Source: B73-G16 sp964448445 (GTDB taxonomy: Bacteria > Desulfobacterota > B13-G15). Taken from it: DNA of 19,182 nucleotides. Where the stretch lies: positions 1-19,182 of the forward strand of contig CAYVAU010000025.1 of NCBI GenBank assembly GCA_964448445.1, written 5' to 3'. The notes under the pieces are model-generated. The model was given only the letters and a program-made list of their open reading frames with translations. It did not search any database and had not been told where the DNA came from. Positions 1-6,837 of the stretch are shown in pieces; position 1 is the first letter of the stretch, and every line of letters starts with the position of its first letter. Position numbers and translations under genes: made by a program.

Positions 1-150
1 ACTTTTGTCCACCATCCCCATCATCACCTTCGCCTTTCTGGCGTGAACGAGCCTGTGGGGGATCCTTCCCTCCCAGAGCACCCTTCCCGATGCATCCTCC
101 ACCCTGGCGAAGGTGTAGCGCCTGTGGCAATCAAAGGCTATATAGTTCAT
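1..150 (-). CDS. IS110-family transposase, N-terminal part, internally deleted, runs off window
   Basis: The reading frame starts at ATG 150-148 behind a strong AAAGGAGGG ribosome site and is open to the window edge (50 codons seen). It begins MNYIAFDCHRRYTFARVED, the usual start of the IS110 DEDD (RuvC-like) transposase domain, with Asp7 as the first catalytic acid. In IS110 family members the GRIPH-type strand is followed by about 40-45 residues containing the catalytic Glu (the ETxGNWYW region) before the LVHARKAK strand. Here GRIPHR runs straight into LVHARKAKVMMGMVDKS. An in-frame deletion has therefore probably removed the Glu segment, making this copy inactive even though it is still open. 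The rest of the gene lies outside the window. The family call is from recalled motif order, not from a search. Confidence 0.75.
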   Translation of the reverse strand, partial: MNYIAFDCHRRYTFARVEDASGRVLWEGRIPHRLVHARKAKVMMGMVDKS

Positions 151-220
151 CGTGCCCTCCTTTGAGCTTTTTTAAAGCCTACCATACCTTGAGAGGGCAC
201 AAGCTTTCATGGAATCATGT

Positions 221-323
221 GAGATAGTTTAGCGTCAAATGAAACCATCCCCCTCCGGTTTCCATCAGGTACTCCCAGGGGGGTCTCTTCCCTCCCAGGG
301 GGCTTGAGGGGGCTCACGAAATT
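221..323 (-). repeat. IS110-end repeat, copy A (candidate bridge-RNA region)
   Basis: This segment matches the reverse complement of 1308-1412. The first 60 or so bases (221-280) match at roughly 53 of 60 positions with one single-base indel; similarity then fades through to about 323. It lies 71-173 bases upstream of the IS110 transposase start, in the non-coding end where IS110-group elements are known to encode their bridge RNA. A perfect 6-bp stem, GAAACC/GGTTTC at 241-262, encloses a 10-base loop that is G-rich on the minus strand. Differences between the copies do not follow codon positions, so the repeat is not coding. The RNA role is inference. Confidence 0.6.
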
Positions 324-479
324 GCAAATGTACTCCTATAGGGTTCGGGGGGCTGTAAAGGAGCTTCAGAGTCCCCGTGAGCCAGTCGAAGAACTCCACG
401 GCCTTTTTCAGCAGTTCGGCTGAATCGCGAATTTTCTGCCCCTTAGGCGCTATCATTGACCGGACCCGAAGATGCTTGG
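324..479. other. Region without a convincing gene, downstream of vapC
   Basis: Between copy A of the repeat and the vapC stop I see no supported gene. A minus-strand frame of 75 codons (265-492, TTG start inside the end of vapC) is open, with a helix-like stretch SAELLKKAVEFFDWLTGTLK, but its last third lies in the IS-related repeat and I recognise no family. It could be a relic or chance. No tRNA, CRISPR repeat or clear terminator is visible. The bases between the IS110 start codon and the repeat (151-220) hold only the transposase ribosome site and leader. Confidence 0.4.
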
Positions 480-875
480 CTACGGGCTCCAAGGAGTGAA
501 GCCCTCGCGGGCGAAGTCCTCATCGAAGGCCAGGTAGGTGCTGACCCCGTGGCGCCTCATCACCACGAAGCTCACGCAGTCCACGAGACTGAGCCCGCGC
601 CGCCCCCTCTCCCTCAGCAGCTGGACGGCCTCCTGGTGGTCGCGCGGGGTCACCCAGTGGATCCGGAAGAACTGGCTTTCGTCGAGAAACCTCAGCGCCG
701 CGGAGAGCCCCAGCCTGCTCTGCAGAAGGGCAGCCGATTCCACCAGCACATAGGAGTGGGTGAGGAGGTCCTCCTCGGCCTGAAGAGCTGAGGCGAACAT
801 CTCCTTCGCACGGACATGGTTGGGATCGGCCCTGTCGGCAAGGGCGTATATGACGGAGGTGTCAAGGAAGATCAC
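480..875 (-). CDS. vapC: VapC-like PIN-domain toxin (ribonuclease)
   Basis: The 131-residue protein has the full PIN-domain pattern: Asp5 in MIFLDTS, Glu46 in YVLVESAAL, Asp99 in SLVDCVSF and Asp118/Asp120 in AFDEDF. These acidic residues coordinate the metal in PIN ribonucleases, which in VapBC systems cleave RNA (often tRNA or rRNA) when the antitoxin is degraded. The start is GTG at 875, overlapping the stop of the upstream ribbon-helix-helix gene (GTGA), the usual antitoxin-first, coupled vapBC layout. Length is normal for VapC. The actual RNA target cannot be told from sequence. Confidence 0.88.
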   Translation of the reverse strand: MIFLDTSVIYALADRADPNHVRAKEMFASALQAEEDLLTHSYVLVESAALLQSRLGLSAALRFLDESQFFRIHWVTPRDHQEAVQLLRERGRRGLSLVDCVSFVVMRRHGVSTYLAFDEDFAREGFTPWSP

Positions 876-1147
876 TTGAGGGCTTCCTCCAGTGCTTCGT
901 CGTGCCTCTCGGAAACCGGGGACAGCCCCCCTTGCTCCGATTTGCCTGACCCCACGAAGGAGAAGTCCTCGATGCCCCTAGGCCTCCGGCGCATGCTGAA
1001 GCTACTTGCAAGGGCCTCTCTTATGACGGAGGCCATGGAAACCCTCCTGCTGTGGGCCTCCAACCTCAGCCGTTCGTACAGGTCCTCGGGCAGTAGCAGC
1101 TGGATCCTCTTCACGGGATAATAGTACATCATAATGTCATTGCACAT
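872..1147 (-). CDS. vapB: VapB-like ribbon-helix-helix antitoxin
   Basis: This 91-residue protein carries a CopG/Arc-type ribbon-helix-helix near the N-terminus: strand VKRIQLLLPEDLYERL, then helices around RLEAHSRRVSMASVIREALASSF. The C-terminal tail (SERHDEALEEALK) is the expected flexible toxin-binding part. ATG 1147 is chosen because AGAGG lies 4 bases upstream; a TTG at 1150 and a GTG further in (VKRIQ) are alternatives. It directly precedes and overlaps the PIN toxin gene. By family precedent it neutralises the toxin and represses its own promoter through the ribbon-helix-helix. Confidence 0.82.
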   Translation of the reverse strand: MCNDIMMYYYPVKRIQLLLPEDLYERLRLEAHSRRVSMASVIREALASSFSMRRRPRGIEDFSFVGSGKSEQGGLSPVSERHDEALEEALK

Positions 1148-1307
1148 CAAACCTCTGTCGGGGCTCGATACATCTCTGAAAGCGTGTGCCCTGTCAAGTC
1201 ATCTCCTCTCCTCCAGGGTGCATGGGTATGGACATCGGTACCACCCTGGGGAAGGAGGGTTGGGGAGGGCAGAGGCTGCCCACCCTCACTGTGACCCTTT
1301 CCTCTGG

Positions 1308-1412
1308 ATTTCCTCAGGGCCTCCAGGTCCCTTAAAGGAAAGACCCCTGAGAGTACCTGATGGAGAACCACAGGGGGATGGTTTCCTTTGACACTGAACT
1401 GTCTCAGATATA
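1308..1412 (+). repeat. IS110-end repeat, copy B (orphan, transposase absent)
   Basis: This is the inverted counterpart of copy A (221-323). The A hairpin is kept with compensated changes: GGA(g)AACC pairs with GGTTTCC at 1362-1386, with the same 10-base loop ending in GGGGGAT. A further stem, CTCAGGG/CCCTGAG at 1313-1319 and 1345-1351, encloses smaller pairings. Weaker similarity to the region just ahead of the IS110 gene continues to about 1475, including GCTTG, CCTCT, CAAG-TAT and the A-run. In place of a transposase, ppdK follows, so this is probably an IS110-element end whose gene was lost. With vapBC it accounts for most of 1148-1516. Confidence 0.55.
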
Positions 1413-1430
1413 CCGGACCCCGACACCTGC

Positions 1431-1460
1431 TTGATAGTCCTCTGTTTCCCAAGTTATACT
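1431..1460 (+). promoter_or_regulatory. Sigma70-like promoter for ppdK
   Basis: TTGATA at 1431-1436 and TATACT at 1455-1460 are separated by 18 bases, followed by an A/T-rich run up to the ppdK ribosome site (AGGAGGA at 1504-1510). It sits at the distal edge of the copy B repeat and is the only good -35/-10 pair I see ahead of ppdK. Confidence 0.55.
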
Positions 1461-1516
1461 CTTAAAAAATAACAAATAAAAAAATAATAAAGCCTCAATT
1501 TCTAGGAGGATTGCGG

Positions 1517-4264
1517 ATGAGAAAATTGGTTTTCTTTTTTGGAGGGGGAAGGGCAGAGGGAAATGCCAGTATGAGGGACATACTGGGAGGTAAGGGGGCA
1601 AATTTGGCCGAAATGACCAATCTGGGAATACCTGTGCCCCCGGGATTTACCATATCCACAGAAGTCTGCCGTTATTACTGGTCTAAGGGGCAATATCCCC
1701 GGGAATTGGAGGAGCAGGTCGGGGACGCCTTGAGGAAGGTCGAGGCGATCATGGGGCGAAGGTTCGGCGACCCCCAGAGACCGCTCCTCTTTTCGGTCCG
1801 TTCAGGGGCCCCCATAAGCATGCCTGGCATGATGGACACCATCCTGAACCTAGGCTTAAACGACGAAACGGTGGAGGGCCTTGCAGCAGAGACCGGTGAC
1901 CCCCGGTTTGCTTACGACTGCTATAGGCGTTTTGTGGCGATGTACGGGGATGTGGTGCTGGGGCTTAAGCCCGAAGAGAAGGAGGAACTGGATCCCTTCG
2001 AGGCCATCCTCGACGAGATGAAGGAGAGAAAGGGGGTCAGATACGATTACGAACTTTCGGCCGAGGATCTGAAGGAGCTGGTGGGCCTTTATAAGGATGA
2101 GATAAGGCGGCGCCTCGGCCTCGAATTTCCACAAGATCCCAAGGACCAGCTCTGGAAGGCCATAGGAGCCGTCTTTCGTTCCTGGAACAACCCCAGGGCC
2201 ATAGCCTACAGGAAGTTGAACGGAATTCCCGACGATCTGGGAACTGCGGTAAACGTTCAGGCTATGGTCTTCGGGAATATGGGATCGGATTCGGGTACCG
2301 GTGTGGTCTTCACCCGCAATCCTGCCACCGGCGAAAATCACATCTATGGCGAATACCTGATGAACGCACAGGGTGAGGATGTGGTGGCCGGTATTAGGAC
2401 CCCTCAACCCATAAACAGGTACCAAAAGACATCTCCGCAGGAGGTATCCTTGGAAGAGGCGATGCCCGAGGTCTATAGGGAACTTGAGCATTACTGCAAG
2501 GTCCTCGAACGTCACTTCCGCGACATGCAGGATGTGGAATTTACCATTCAAAGGGGCAAGTTGTTCATTCTGCAGACCCGTTCCGGGAAGAGGACGGGTC
2601 TTGCTGCCTTGAGGATAGCCGTCGATATGGTAACAGAGGGGCTGATCGACGAAGAGGAGGCCTTAATGAGGATCGAACCCGAGCAGTTGAACCAGCTGCT
2701 GAGGCCCGTCTTCGACCCCGAGGAGAAGGAGAAAGCCCGCAAGGAGGGCAGGGTGGTGGCAAAGGGGCTCCCTGCGGGACCAGGGGCGACCAGTGGCCAT
2801 GTGGTGTTCTTCCCCTCCGAGGTGGAGGAACGGATCGCGAAGGGCGAGGAGGTGATCTTGGTCCGCATCGAGACGTCTCCCGAGGACATTCGGGGAATGA
2901 GCGCCGCACAGGGAATCCTTACGGCCAGAGGGGGCATGACATCCCATGCGGCCCTTGTGGCGAGACAGATGGGAAAGGTCTGCGTTGTGGGATGTGAGGC
3001 CCTGAGGATCGATTACAAGAATCGCTACTTGGAGGTCAATGGCCAGCTTATCAGGGAGGGGGATTACATTTCCATTGACGGGAGCACGGGAGAGGTCATC
3101 CTGGGCAAACTCAAGACCCGCCCCTCTGAGGTACTGGAGGTCCTCGTGGAGAAAAGGCTCAAGCCCGAAGAGTCACAGAGTTATCAGATATATCAGAAGC
3201 TCATGCAGTGGGCCGACAGGAAGCGCAAGCTCCGGGTAAGGGTTAATGCCGACCGGCCCGAACAGGCATCCCTTGCGCTGGCCTTGGGAGCGGAGGGAAT
3301 AGGATTGTGTAGGACAGAACATATGTTCTTCGAAGGCGAAAGGATCTATGCGATGAGGGAGATGATCATAGCCCAGGACCCGGAAAGCAGGAGGGAGGCC
3401 CTTGACAAGCTCCTTCCCATACAGAAGGAGGATTTCAAGGCCATCTTCCGGGTGATGCGGGACCTTCCCGTGACCATAAGGACCCTGGATCCACCACTTC
3501 ACGAGTTCCTGCCCCACAGCGATGATGAGATCGCCCAGGTGGCGGAAAAGATGGGGATTCCCTTTGATGAACTCAAGGCAAAGGTGGAATCCTTGAGGGA
3601 AGCCAATCCCATGCTTGGACACAGGGGTTGCCGTTTGGGGATAGTTTATCCGGAGATCACAAGGATGCAGGCCAAGGCGATCTTCGAAGCGGCCTGCGAG
3701 GTAAAGCTTGAGGAAGGGATCGAGGCCCATCCCGAGATTATGATTCCCCTGGTCGGACATGTAGAGGAACTGAGGGATCAGCGCAAGATAGTGGACGAGG
3801 TTGCAAAGGAGGTATTTACCCGATACGGCGTTGAAGTTCCCTATAAGGTGGGAACGATGATTGAAATACCCCGAGGGGCCCTGACCGCAGACGAGATCGC
3901 TCAGCAAGCCGAGTTTTTCTCCTTTGGCACCAATGACCTTACCCAGACAACTTACGGCATCAGCAGGGATGACGTGGGGAAGTTCCTTAGGGCCTATGTG
4001 GAAAAGGGCATATGGGATTTTGACCCCTTCGTCAAGTTGGATACCAAAGGGGTGGGACAATTGATGATGATAGCAGTAGAGAAGGGCAGGGGGGTCAGAC
4101 CGGATCTCAAAGTCGGTATCTGCGGGGAACACGGCGGGGAACCGAGTTCGGTGGAGTTCTGCCATCGCATAGGGCTCGATTACGTAAGCTGTTCGCCCTT
4201 AAGGATTCCCATTGCCAAATTGGCAGCGGCTCAGGCAGCCATAAGGGAAGACGGAAAGAAGTGA
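1517..4264 (+). CDS. ppdK: Pyruvate, phosphate dikinase
   Basis: The 915-residue cytosolic enzyme interconverts ATP + pyruvate + phosphate with AMP + PEP + pyrophosphate. The length is slightly above the usual size of about 875-900. The N-terminal nucleotide-binding domain shows LGGKGANLAEM, FSVRSGAPISMPGMMDT and FTRNPATGE. The swivelling phosphohistidine domain has GGMTSHAALVARQMG, with His477 as the phosphocarrier. The C-terminal PEP/pyruvate barrel ends with GICGEHGGEPSS, where Cys869 is the acid/base residue. ATG 1517 is preferred over the in-frame TTG 1511 because AGGAGGA ends 6 bases before it. Its stop overlaps the queH GTG start. In anaerobes this enzyme serves glycolysis or gluconeogenesis depending on conditions; the direction here is unknown. 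Confidence 0.97.
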   Translation: MRKLVFFFGGGRAEGNASMRDILGGKGANLAEMTNLGIPVPPGFTISTEVCRYYWSKGQYPRELEEQVGDALRKVEAIMGRRFGDPQRPLLFSVRSGAPISMPGMMDTILNLGLNDETVEGLAAETGDPRFAYDCYRRFVAMYGDVVLGLKPEEKEELDPFEAILDEMKERKGVRYDYELSAEDLKELVGLYKDEIRRRLGLEFPQDPKDQLWKAIGAVFRSWNNPRAIAYRKLNGIPDDLGTAVNVQAMVFGNMGSDSGTGVVFTRNPATGENHIYGEYLMNAQGEDVVAGIRTPQPINRYQKTSPQEVSLEEAMPEVYRELEHYCKVLERHFRDMQDVEFTIQRGKLFILQTRSGKRTGLAALRIAVDMVTEGLIDEEEALMRIEPEQLNQLLRPVFDPEEKEKARKEGRVVAKGLPAGPGATSGHVVFFPSEVEERIAKGEEVILVRIETSPEDIRGMSAAQGILTARGGMTSHAALVARQMGKVCVVGCEALRIDYKNRYLEVNGQLIREGDYISIDGSTGEVILGKLKTRPSEVLEVLVEKRLKPEESQSYQIYQKLMQWADRKRKLRVRVNADRPEQASLALALGAEGIGLCRTEHMFFEGERIYAMREMIIAQDPESRREALDKLLPIQKEDFKAIFRVMRDLPVTIRTLDPPLHEFLPHSDDEIAQVAEKMGIPFDELKAKVESLREANPMLGHRGCRLGIVYPEITRMQAKAIFEAACEVKLEEGIEAHPEIMIPLVGHVEELRDQRKIVDEVAKEVFTRYGVEVPYKVGTMIEIPRGALTADEIAQQAEFFSFGTNDLTQTTYGISRDDVGKFLRAYVEKGIWDFDPFVKLDTKGVGQLMMIAVEKGRGVRPDLKVGICGEHGGEPSSVEFCHRIGLDYVSCSPLRIPIAKLAAAQAAIREDGKK

Positions 4265-4791
4265 GGGTTTTACTCCACATATGCTGCGCCAATTGTCTCA
4301 TTTATCCCCTGAGGGTCCTCAGAGAGGAAGGGATCGAGGTGATGGGTTTTTTCTACAACCCCAATATCCATCCCTATCAGGAATACGCCAGGAGGAGAGA
4401 CACCCTCAAGGACTACGCCGAAAGGGTCGATCTGAAGGTGATATGGAGGGACGATTACCAGCTGGAGAGGTTCTTACAAGCAGTTGCTTTCAGGGAGGGG
4501 AAGAGGTGCGAGATATGCTACCATATGCGCCTTGAGGCAACAGCACAGGTGGCAAAGCACGGAAAGTTCGATGCCTTCTCAACCACCCTCCTTTACAGCA
4601 AACACCAAAAATTTCAGTCCGTCGTCGAGATCGGAGAGTCCCTTGGAAAACTCTACGGGGTTCGTTTCCTGCCAAGGGACTTCAGGGAAGGGTGGAAGGA
4701 AGGGATAGAGGAGTCCAAACGTTTGGGCCTTTACAGACAACAATACTGTGGCTGTATCTTCAGCGAAAAGGAAAGGTTCTTGGGGAGGTAA
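4261..4791 (+). CDS. queH: Epoxyqueuosine reductase QueH
   Basis: The 176-residue protein is a clear QueH (DUF208), which reduces epoxyqueuosine to queuosine in tRNA without cobalamin and substitutes for QueG. Conserved cysteines are visible in order: Cys8-Cys9 and Cys12 in HICCANC, Cys83 and Cys86 in GKRCEICYHMRL, and Cys163/Cys165 in QQYCGC near the C-terminus. These are the metal and redox ligands known for the family. The length is typical. The GTG start at 4261 overlaps the ppdK TGA, so translation is probably coupled, although no metabolic link between the two is evident. Confidence 0.95.
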   Translation: MRVLLHICCANCLIYPLRVLREEGIEVMGFFYNPNIHPYQEYARRRDTLKDYAERVDLKVIWRDDYQLERFLQAVAFREGKRCEICYHMRLEATAQVAKHGKFDAFSTTLLYSKHQKFQSVVEIGESLGKLYGVRFLPRDFREGWKEGIEESKRLGLYRQQYCGCIFSEKERFLGR

Positions 4792-4794
4792 GAG

Positions 4795-5019
4795 ATGAGC
4801 CCCTTGGAGGGTCTCGGCAAGATCCTCATATTCTTCGGGATCATCATGATCATAATGGGCCTCGGCATAGCCTTCATACACAAGATCCCTTTCTTGGGAA
4901 AACTTCCAGGAGATCTTTACATAAAGCGCAACAATTTTTCCTTTTATTTTCCAATAGTTACATGCCTATTGTTGAGCTTAATTCTTAGCATTTTGTTGTC
5001 CCTTTTTATCAGGCGTTGA
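4795..5019 (+). CDS. DUF2905-family small membrane protein
   Basis: This 74-residue protein has two hydrophobic helices, about residues 8-28 (ILIFFGIIMIIMGLGIAFI) and 50-71, joined by a polar hairpin with IPFLGKLPGDLYIKRNN. The LGKLPGD-I-RN connector is the hallmark of the DUF2905 family of inner-membrane proteins, whose function is unknown. ATG 4795 follows GGAGG by 6 bases and lies 3 bases after the queH stop, so it belongs to the same transcript. The 3' half is noticeably more A/T-rich than its neighbours. Confidence 0.85.
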   Translation: MSPLEGLGKILIFFGIIMIIMGLGIAFIHKIPFLGKLPGDLYIKRNNFSFYFPIVTCLLLSLILSILLSLFIRR

Positions 5020-5022
5020 AGG

Positions 5023-5050
5023 TTGAAAGGGTGCAGTTGTTTGCTATGGT
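5023..5050 (+). promoter_or_regulatory. Possible promoter for the ku-ligase operon
   Basis: TTGAAA at 5023-5028 and TATGGT at 5045-5050 are 16 bases apart, in the 45-base gap between the DUF2905 gene and ku. The match is moderate; the NHEJ genes could also be read from upstream. Confidence 0.3.
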
Positions 5051-5064
5051 AATTGGAGGGGGAG

Positions 5065-5916
5065 ATGAGGGCCATTTGGAAAGGTTATTTAAGGTGTGCT
5101 TTGGTAACTGTTCCGGTTAAGCTTTACAGTGCTGTGCGCGACCATAGTATTCAATTTTCGCTTCTTCACAAGGAATGTGGCACGAAGATAAAGCAGCAGA
5201 AGGTGTGTCCCACCTGTGGGAGACCGGTTTCGAATGAGGAACTTGTCAGGGGATATCAGTATGGCAAGGATCGCTGGATCATTGTTACCGATGAGGAAAT
5301 AGAGAAGGCCAAAAAGGAGTCCAGTGATGTGATGGAGATCGTGCGCTTTGTGGAAGCTGAAGCGATACCTCCTGTGTTCTTTGCGGATTCCCATTATCTC
5401 GTCCCCGATGGCGAGGTAGCAGTTGAGGCCTTTGCCTTATTTCACCGCGGTATGAAGGAGACGAACAAGGTTGCCATTGCCAAGGTGGTGATGCGGAACA
5501 GGGAAAGGCTTTTGGTCCTCAGGCCTTATCATGGTGCCATGTTATCCCTCACGTTGCATTATGCTGATGAGGTGCAGGACCTTGGAGAGGTTGGGGATCT
5601 CGGAAAGGTGGAAAAGGCAAAGGTGGATCCATCGGTGCTTGATATGGTGAAGCTCTTGATTGAGAGCCTTTCAGGGGAGTTTACTCCCGAGGAGTTCAGG
5701 GACGAGTATACGGAGACCCTTCTACAGATAATCAAAGCCAAGGCCGAAGGAGAGCAGATAAAGATGAAGCCCCGGGAGGAGACCAAGAAGGTGGTGGACT
5801 TTATGGAGGCGTTGCGCCAGAGCCTTATGGCCACCGGGGTTGAGATTCCCAAAAAGGGAGTTGCACAGGCCGGCAAGGGCAGGAAGGCCGAGCGGAAGAA
5901 GGCCAAGAAGTCCTAA
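5065..5916 (+). CDS. ku: Bacterial Ku, DNA-end-binding protein of NHEJ
   Basis: The 283-residue protein starts MRAIWKGYLRCALVTVPVKLYSAV, the standard opening of prokaryotic Ku, and continues through the ring-forming core (YLVPDGEVAVEAFALF, AIAKVVMRNRERLLVLRP). A small Cys cluster is visible at residues 38, 48 and 51 (ECGTKIKQQKVCPTCGRPV). It ends in a basic tail, GRKAERKKAKKS, like tails that aid DNA threading in other bacterial Ku proteins. ATG 5065 is chosen because GGAGGGGGAG lies directly upstream; an in-frame TTG at 5053 precedes the ribosome site. Ku homodimers hold broken ends and recruit the ligase, encoded one base after the ku stop codon. Confidence 0.95.
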   Translation: MRAIWKGYLRCALVTVPVKLYSAVRDHSIQFSLLHKECGTKIKQQKVCPTCGRPVSNEELVRGYQYGKDRWIIVTDEEIEKAKKESSDVMEIVRFVEAEAIPPVFFADSHYLVPDGEVAVEAFALFHRGMKETNKVAIAKVVMRNRERLLVLRPYHGAMLSLTLHYADEVQDLGEVGDLGKVEKAKVDPSVLDMVKLLIESLSGEFTPEEFRDEYTETLLQIIKAKAEGEQIKMKPREETKKVVDFMEALRQSLMATGVEIPKKGVAQAGKGRKAERKKAKKS

Positions 5917-6837
5917 ATGTTTGATAGGAAAATCCCCCCCATGCTGGCTCAAAGGGCAGATGTCCCCTTTGATTCGGACGATTATATCTATGAGATAAAG
6001 TGGGATGGGACGAGGTGCTTGCTTTTTTACCGTCAGGGAGAATTGCGGCTTCAGAATCGCAGGCTTATTGACATAACCCAAAGATATCCCGAGTTAAGGA
6101 GGGAGATTCCCCGATCGCTTCCCCAGGGTGGAGTGATCCTCGATGGCGAGCTGGTGGTCCTTAGGGATGGGAGGCCCCATTTTCCGTCCCTTCAGGAACG
6201 GGAACAAGTCATCGATTCCGTGAAGGCCGAGCTCCTCTCAAGGGAACTTCCGGCCACCTACATAGCCTTTGACATCCTTTATGTGGAAGGGCAGGAGGTT
6301 ACGAAAAGCCCCTTAATGGAAAGGAAGGCCTTGTTGGAGGGGATGGTGACCGAGTCCGAGTTTCTGATCCTCTCCCGATATGTGGAAAAGGAGGGTAGGG
6401 CCTTTTACCGGGAGGTCGTGCAGAGGGGCTTCGAAGGGGTCATGGCGAAGAGGAAGGACAGCCCCTACCTCATAGGCAAACGCTCCCGCTTCTGGCTGAA
6501 GATAAAGCCGAGGGACAGGCAGATATGTTATATCATCGGCTATACCGAGGGACAGGGCGAAAGGAGGGGAACCTTTGGGGCTTTGATCCTCGCATCAAGG
6601 GAGGGCGAGGGATGGGCCTTCCGGGGAAAGGTGGGCAGCGGTTTCTCCCTCGAAGACCTGGAGAGGCTCAGGGAGCTCCTGGAACCCCTGAGGGTTGACA
6701 GTCCGCCCATCCAAGGGGTCCCCAGGATAAGGGGAGCGAGATGGGTCAAGCCGGTTTATCGGTGTGAGGTGGCCTTTCAGGAACCCTCCACAAAGGGGAA
6801 ATTTCGGGCTCCGGTCTTCCGGAGGTTGCTGAAGTGA
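5917..6837 (+). CDS. ligD: ATP-dependent DNA ligase, LigD ligase-domain type
   Basis: The 306-residue protein is a minimal ATP-dependent ligase. The adenylation domain has motif I EIKWDGTR with nucleophile Lys28, LDGELVVL around 75-82, motif III AFDILY at 117-122, motif IV EGVMAK at 173-178 and motif V WLKIK at 193-197. An OB-fold domain follows to the C-terminus (RWVKPVYRCEVAF). This matches the ligase module of LigD; the primase-polymerase and 3'-phosphoesterase modules of full LigD are absent from this gene and from the window. The ATG follows the ku TAA with no gap, and its own stop overlaps the next start (GTGA). It seals double-strand breaks held by Ku. Confidence 0.93.
   Translation: MFDRKIPPMLAQRADVPFDSDDYIYEIKWDGTRCLLFYRQGELRLQNRRLIDITQRYPELRREIPRSLPQGGVILDGELVVLRDGRPHFPSLQEREQVIDSVKAELLSRELPATYIAFDILYVEGQEVTKSPLMERKALLEGMVTESEFLILSRYVEKEGRAFYREVVQRGFEGVMAKRKDSPYLIGKRSRFWLKIKPRDRQICYIIGYTEGQGERRGTFGALILASREGEGWAFRGKVGSGFSLEDLERLRELLEPLRVDSPPIQGVPRIRGARWVKPVYRCEVAFQEPSTKGKFRAPVFRRLLK

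Noticed and set aside
265..492. 75-codon minus-strand frame after vapC
   Set aside because: No recognisable family; the start lies inside vapC and the last third lies in the IS-related repeat.
1250..1412. Minus-strand frame with FSVKGNHPPVV and GKGHSEG, recalling ISAs1/H-repeat transposases (VKGNQ...KGHGR)
   Set aside because: The same sequence recurs as copy A at 221-323 with stops and an indel in that frame, and substitutions do not favour third positions. The repeat looks like non-coding RNA, and the resemblance is probably chance.
3173..4165. 330-codon frame antisense to ppdK
   Set aside because: It lies wholly inside a certain ppdK coding region and has no family motifs; long antisense frames are expected in GC-rich genes.
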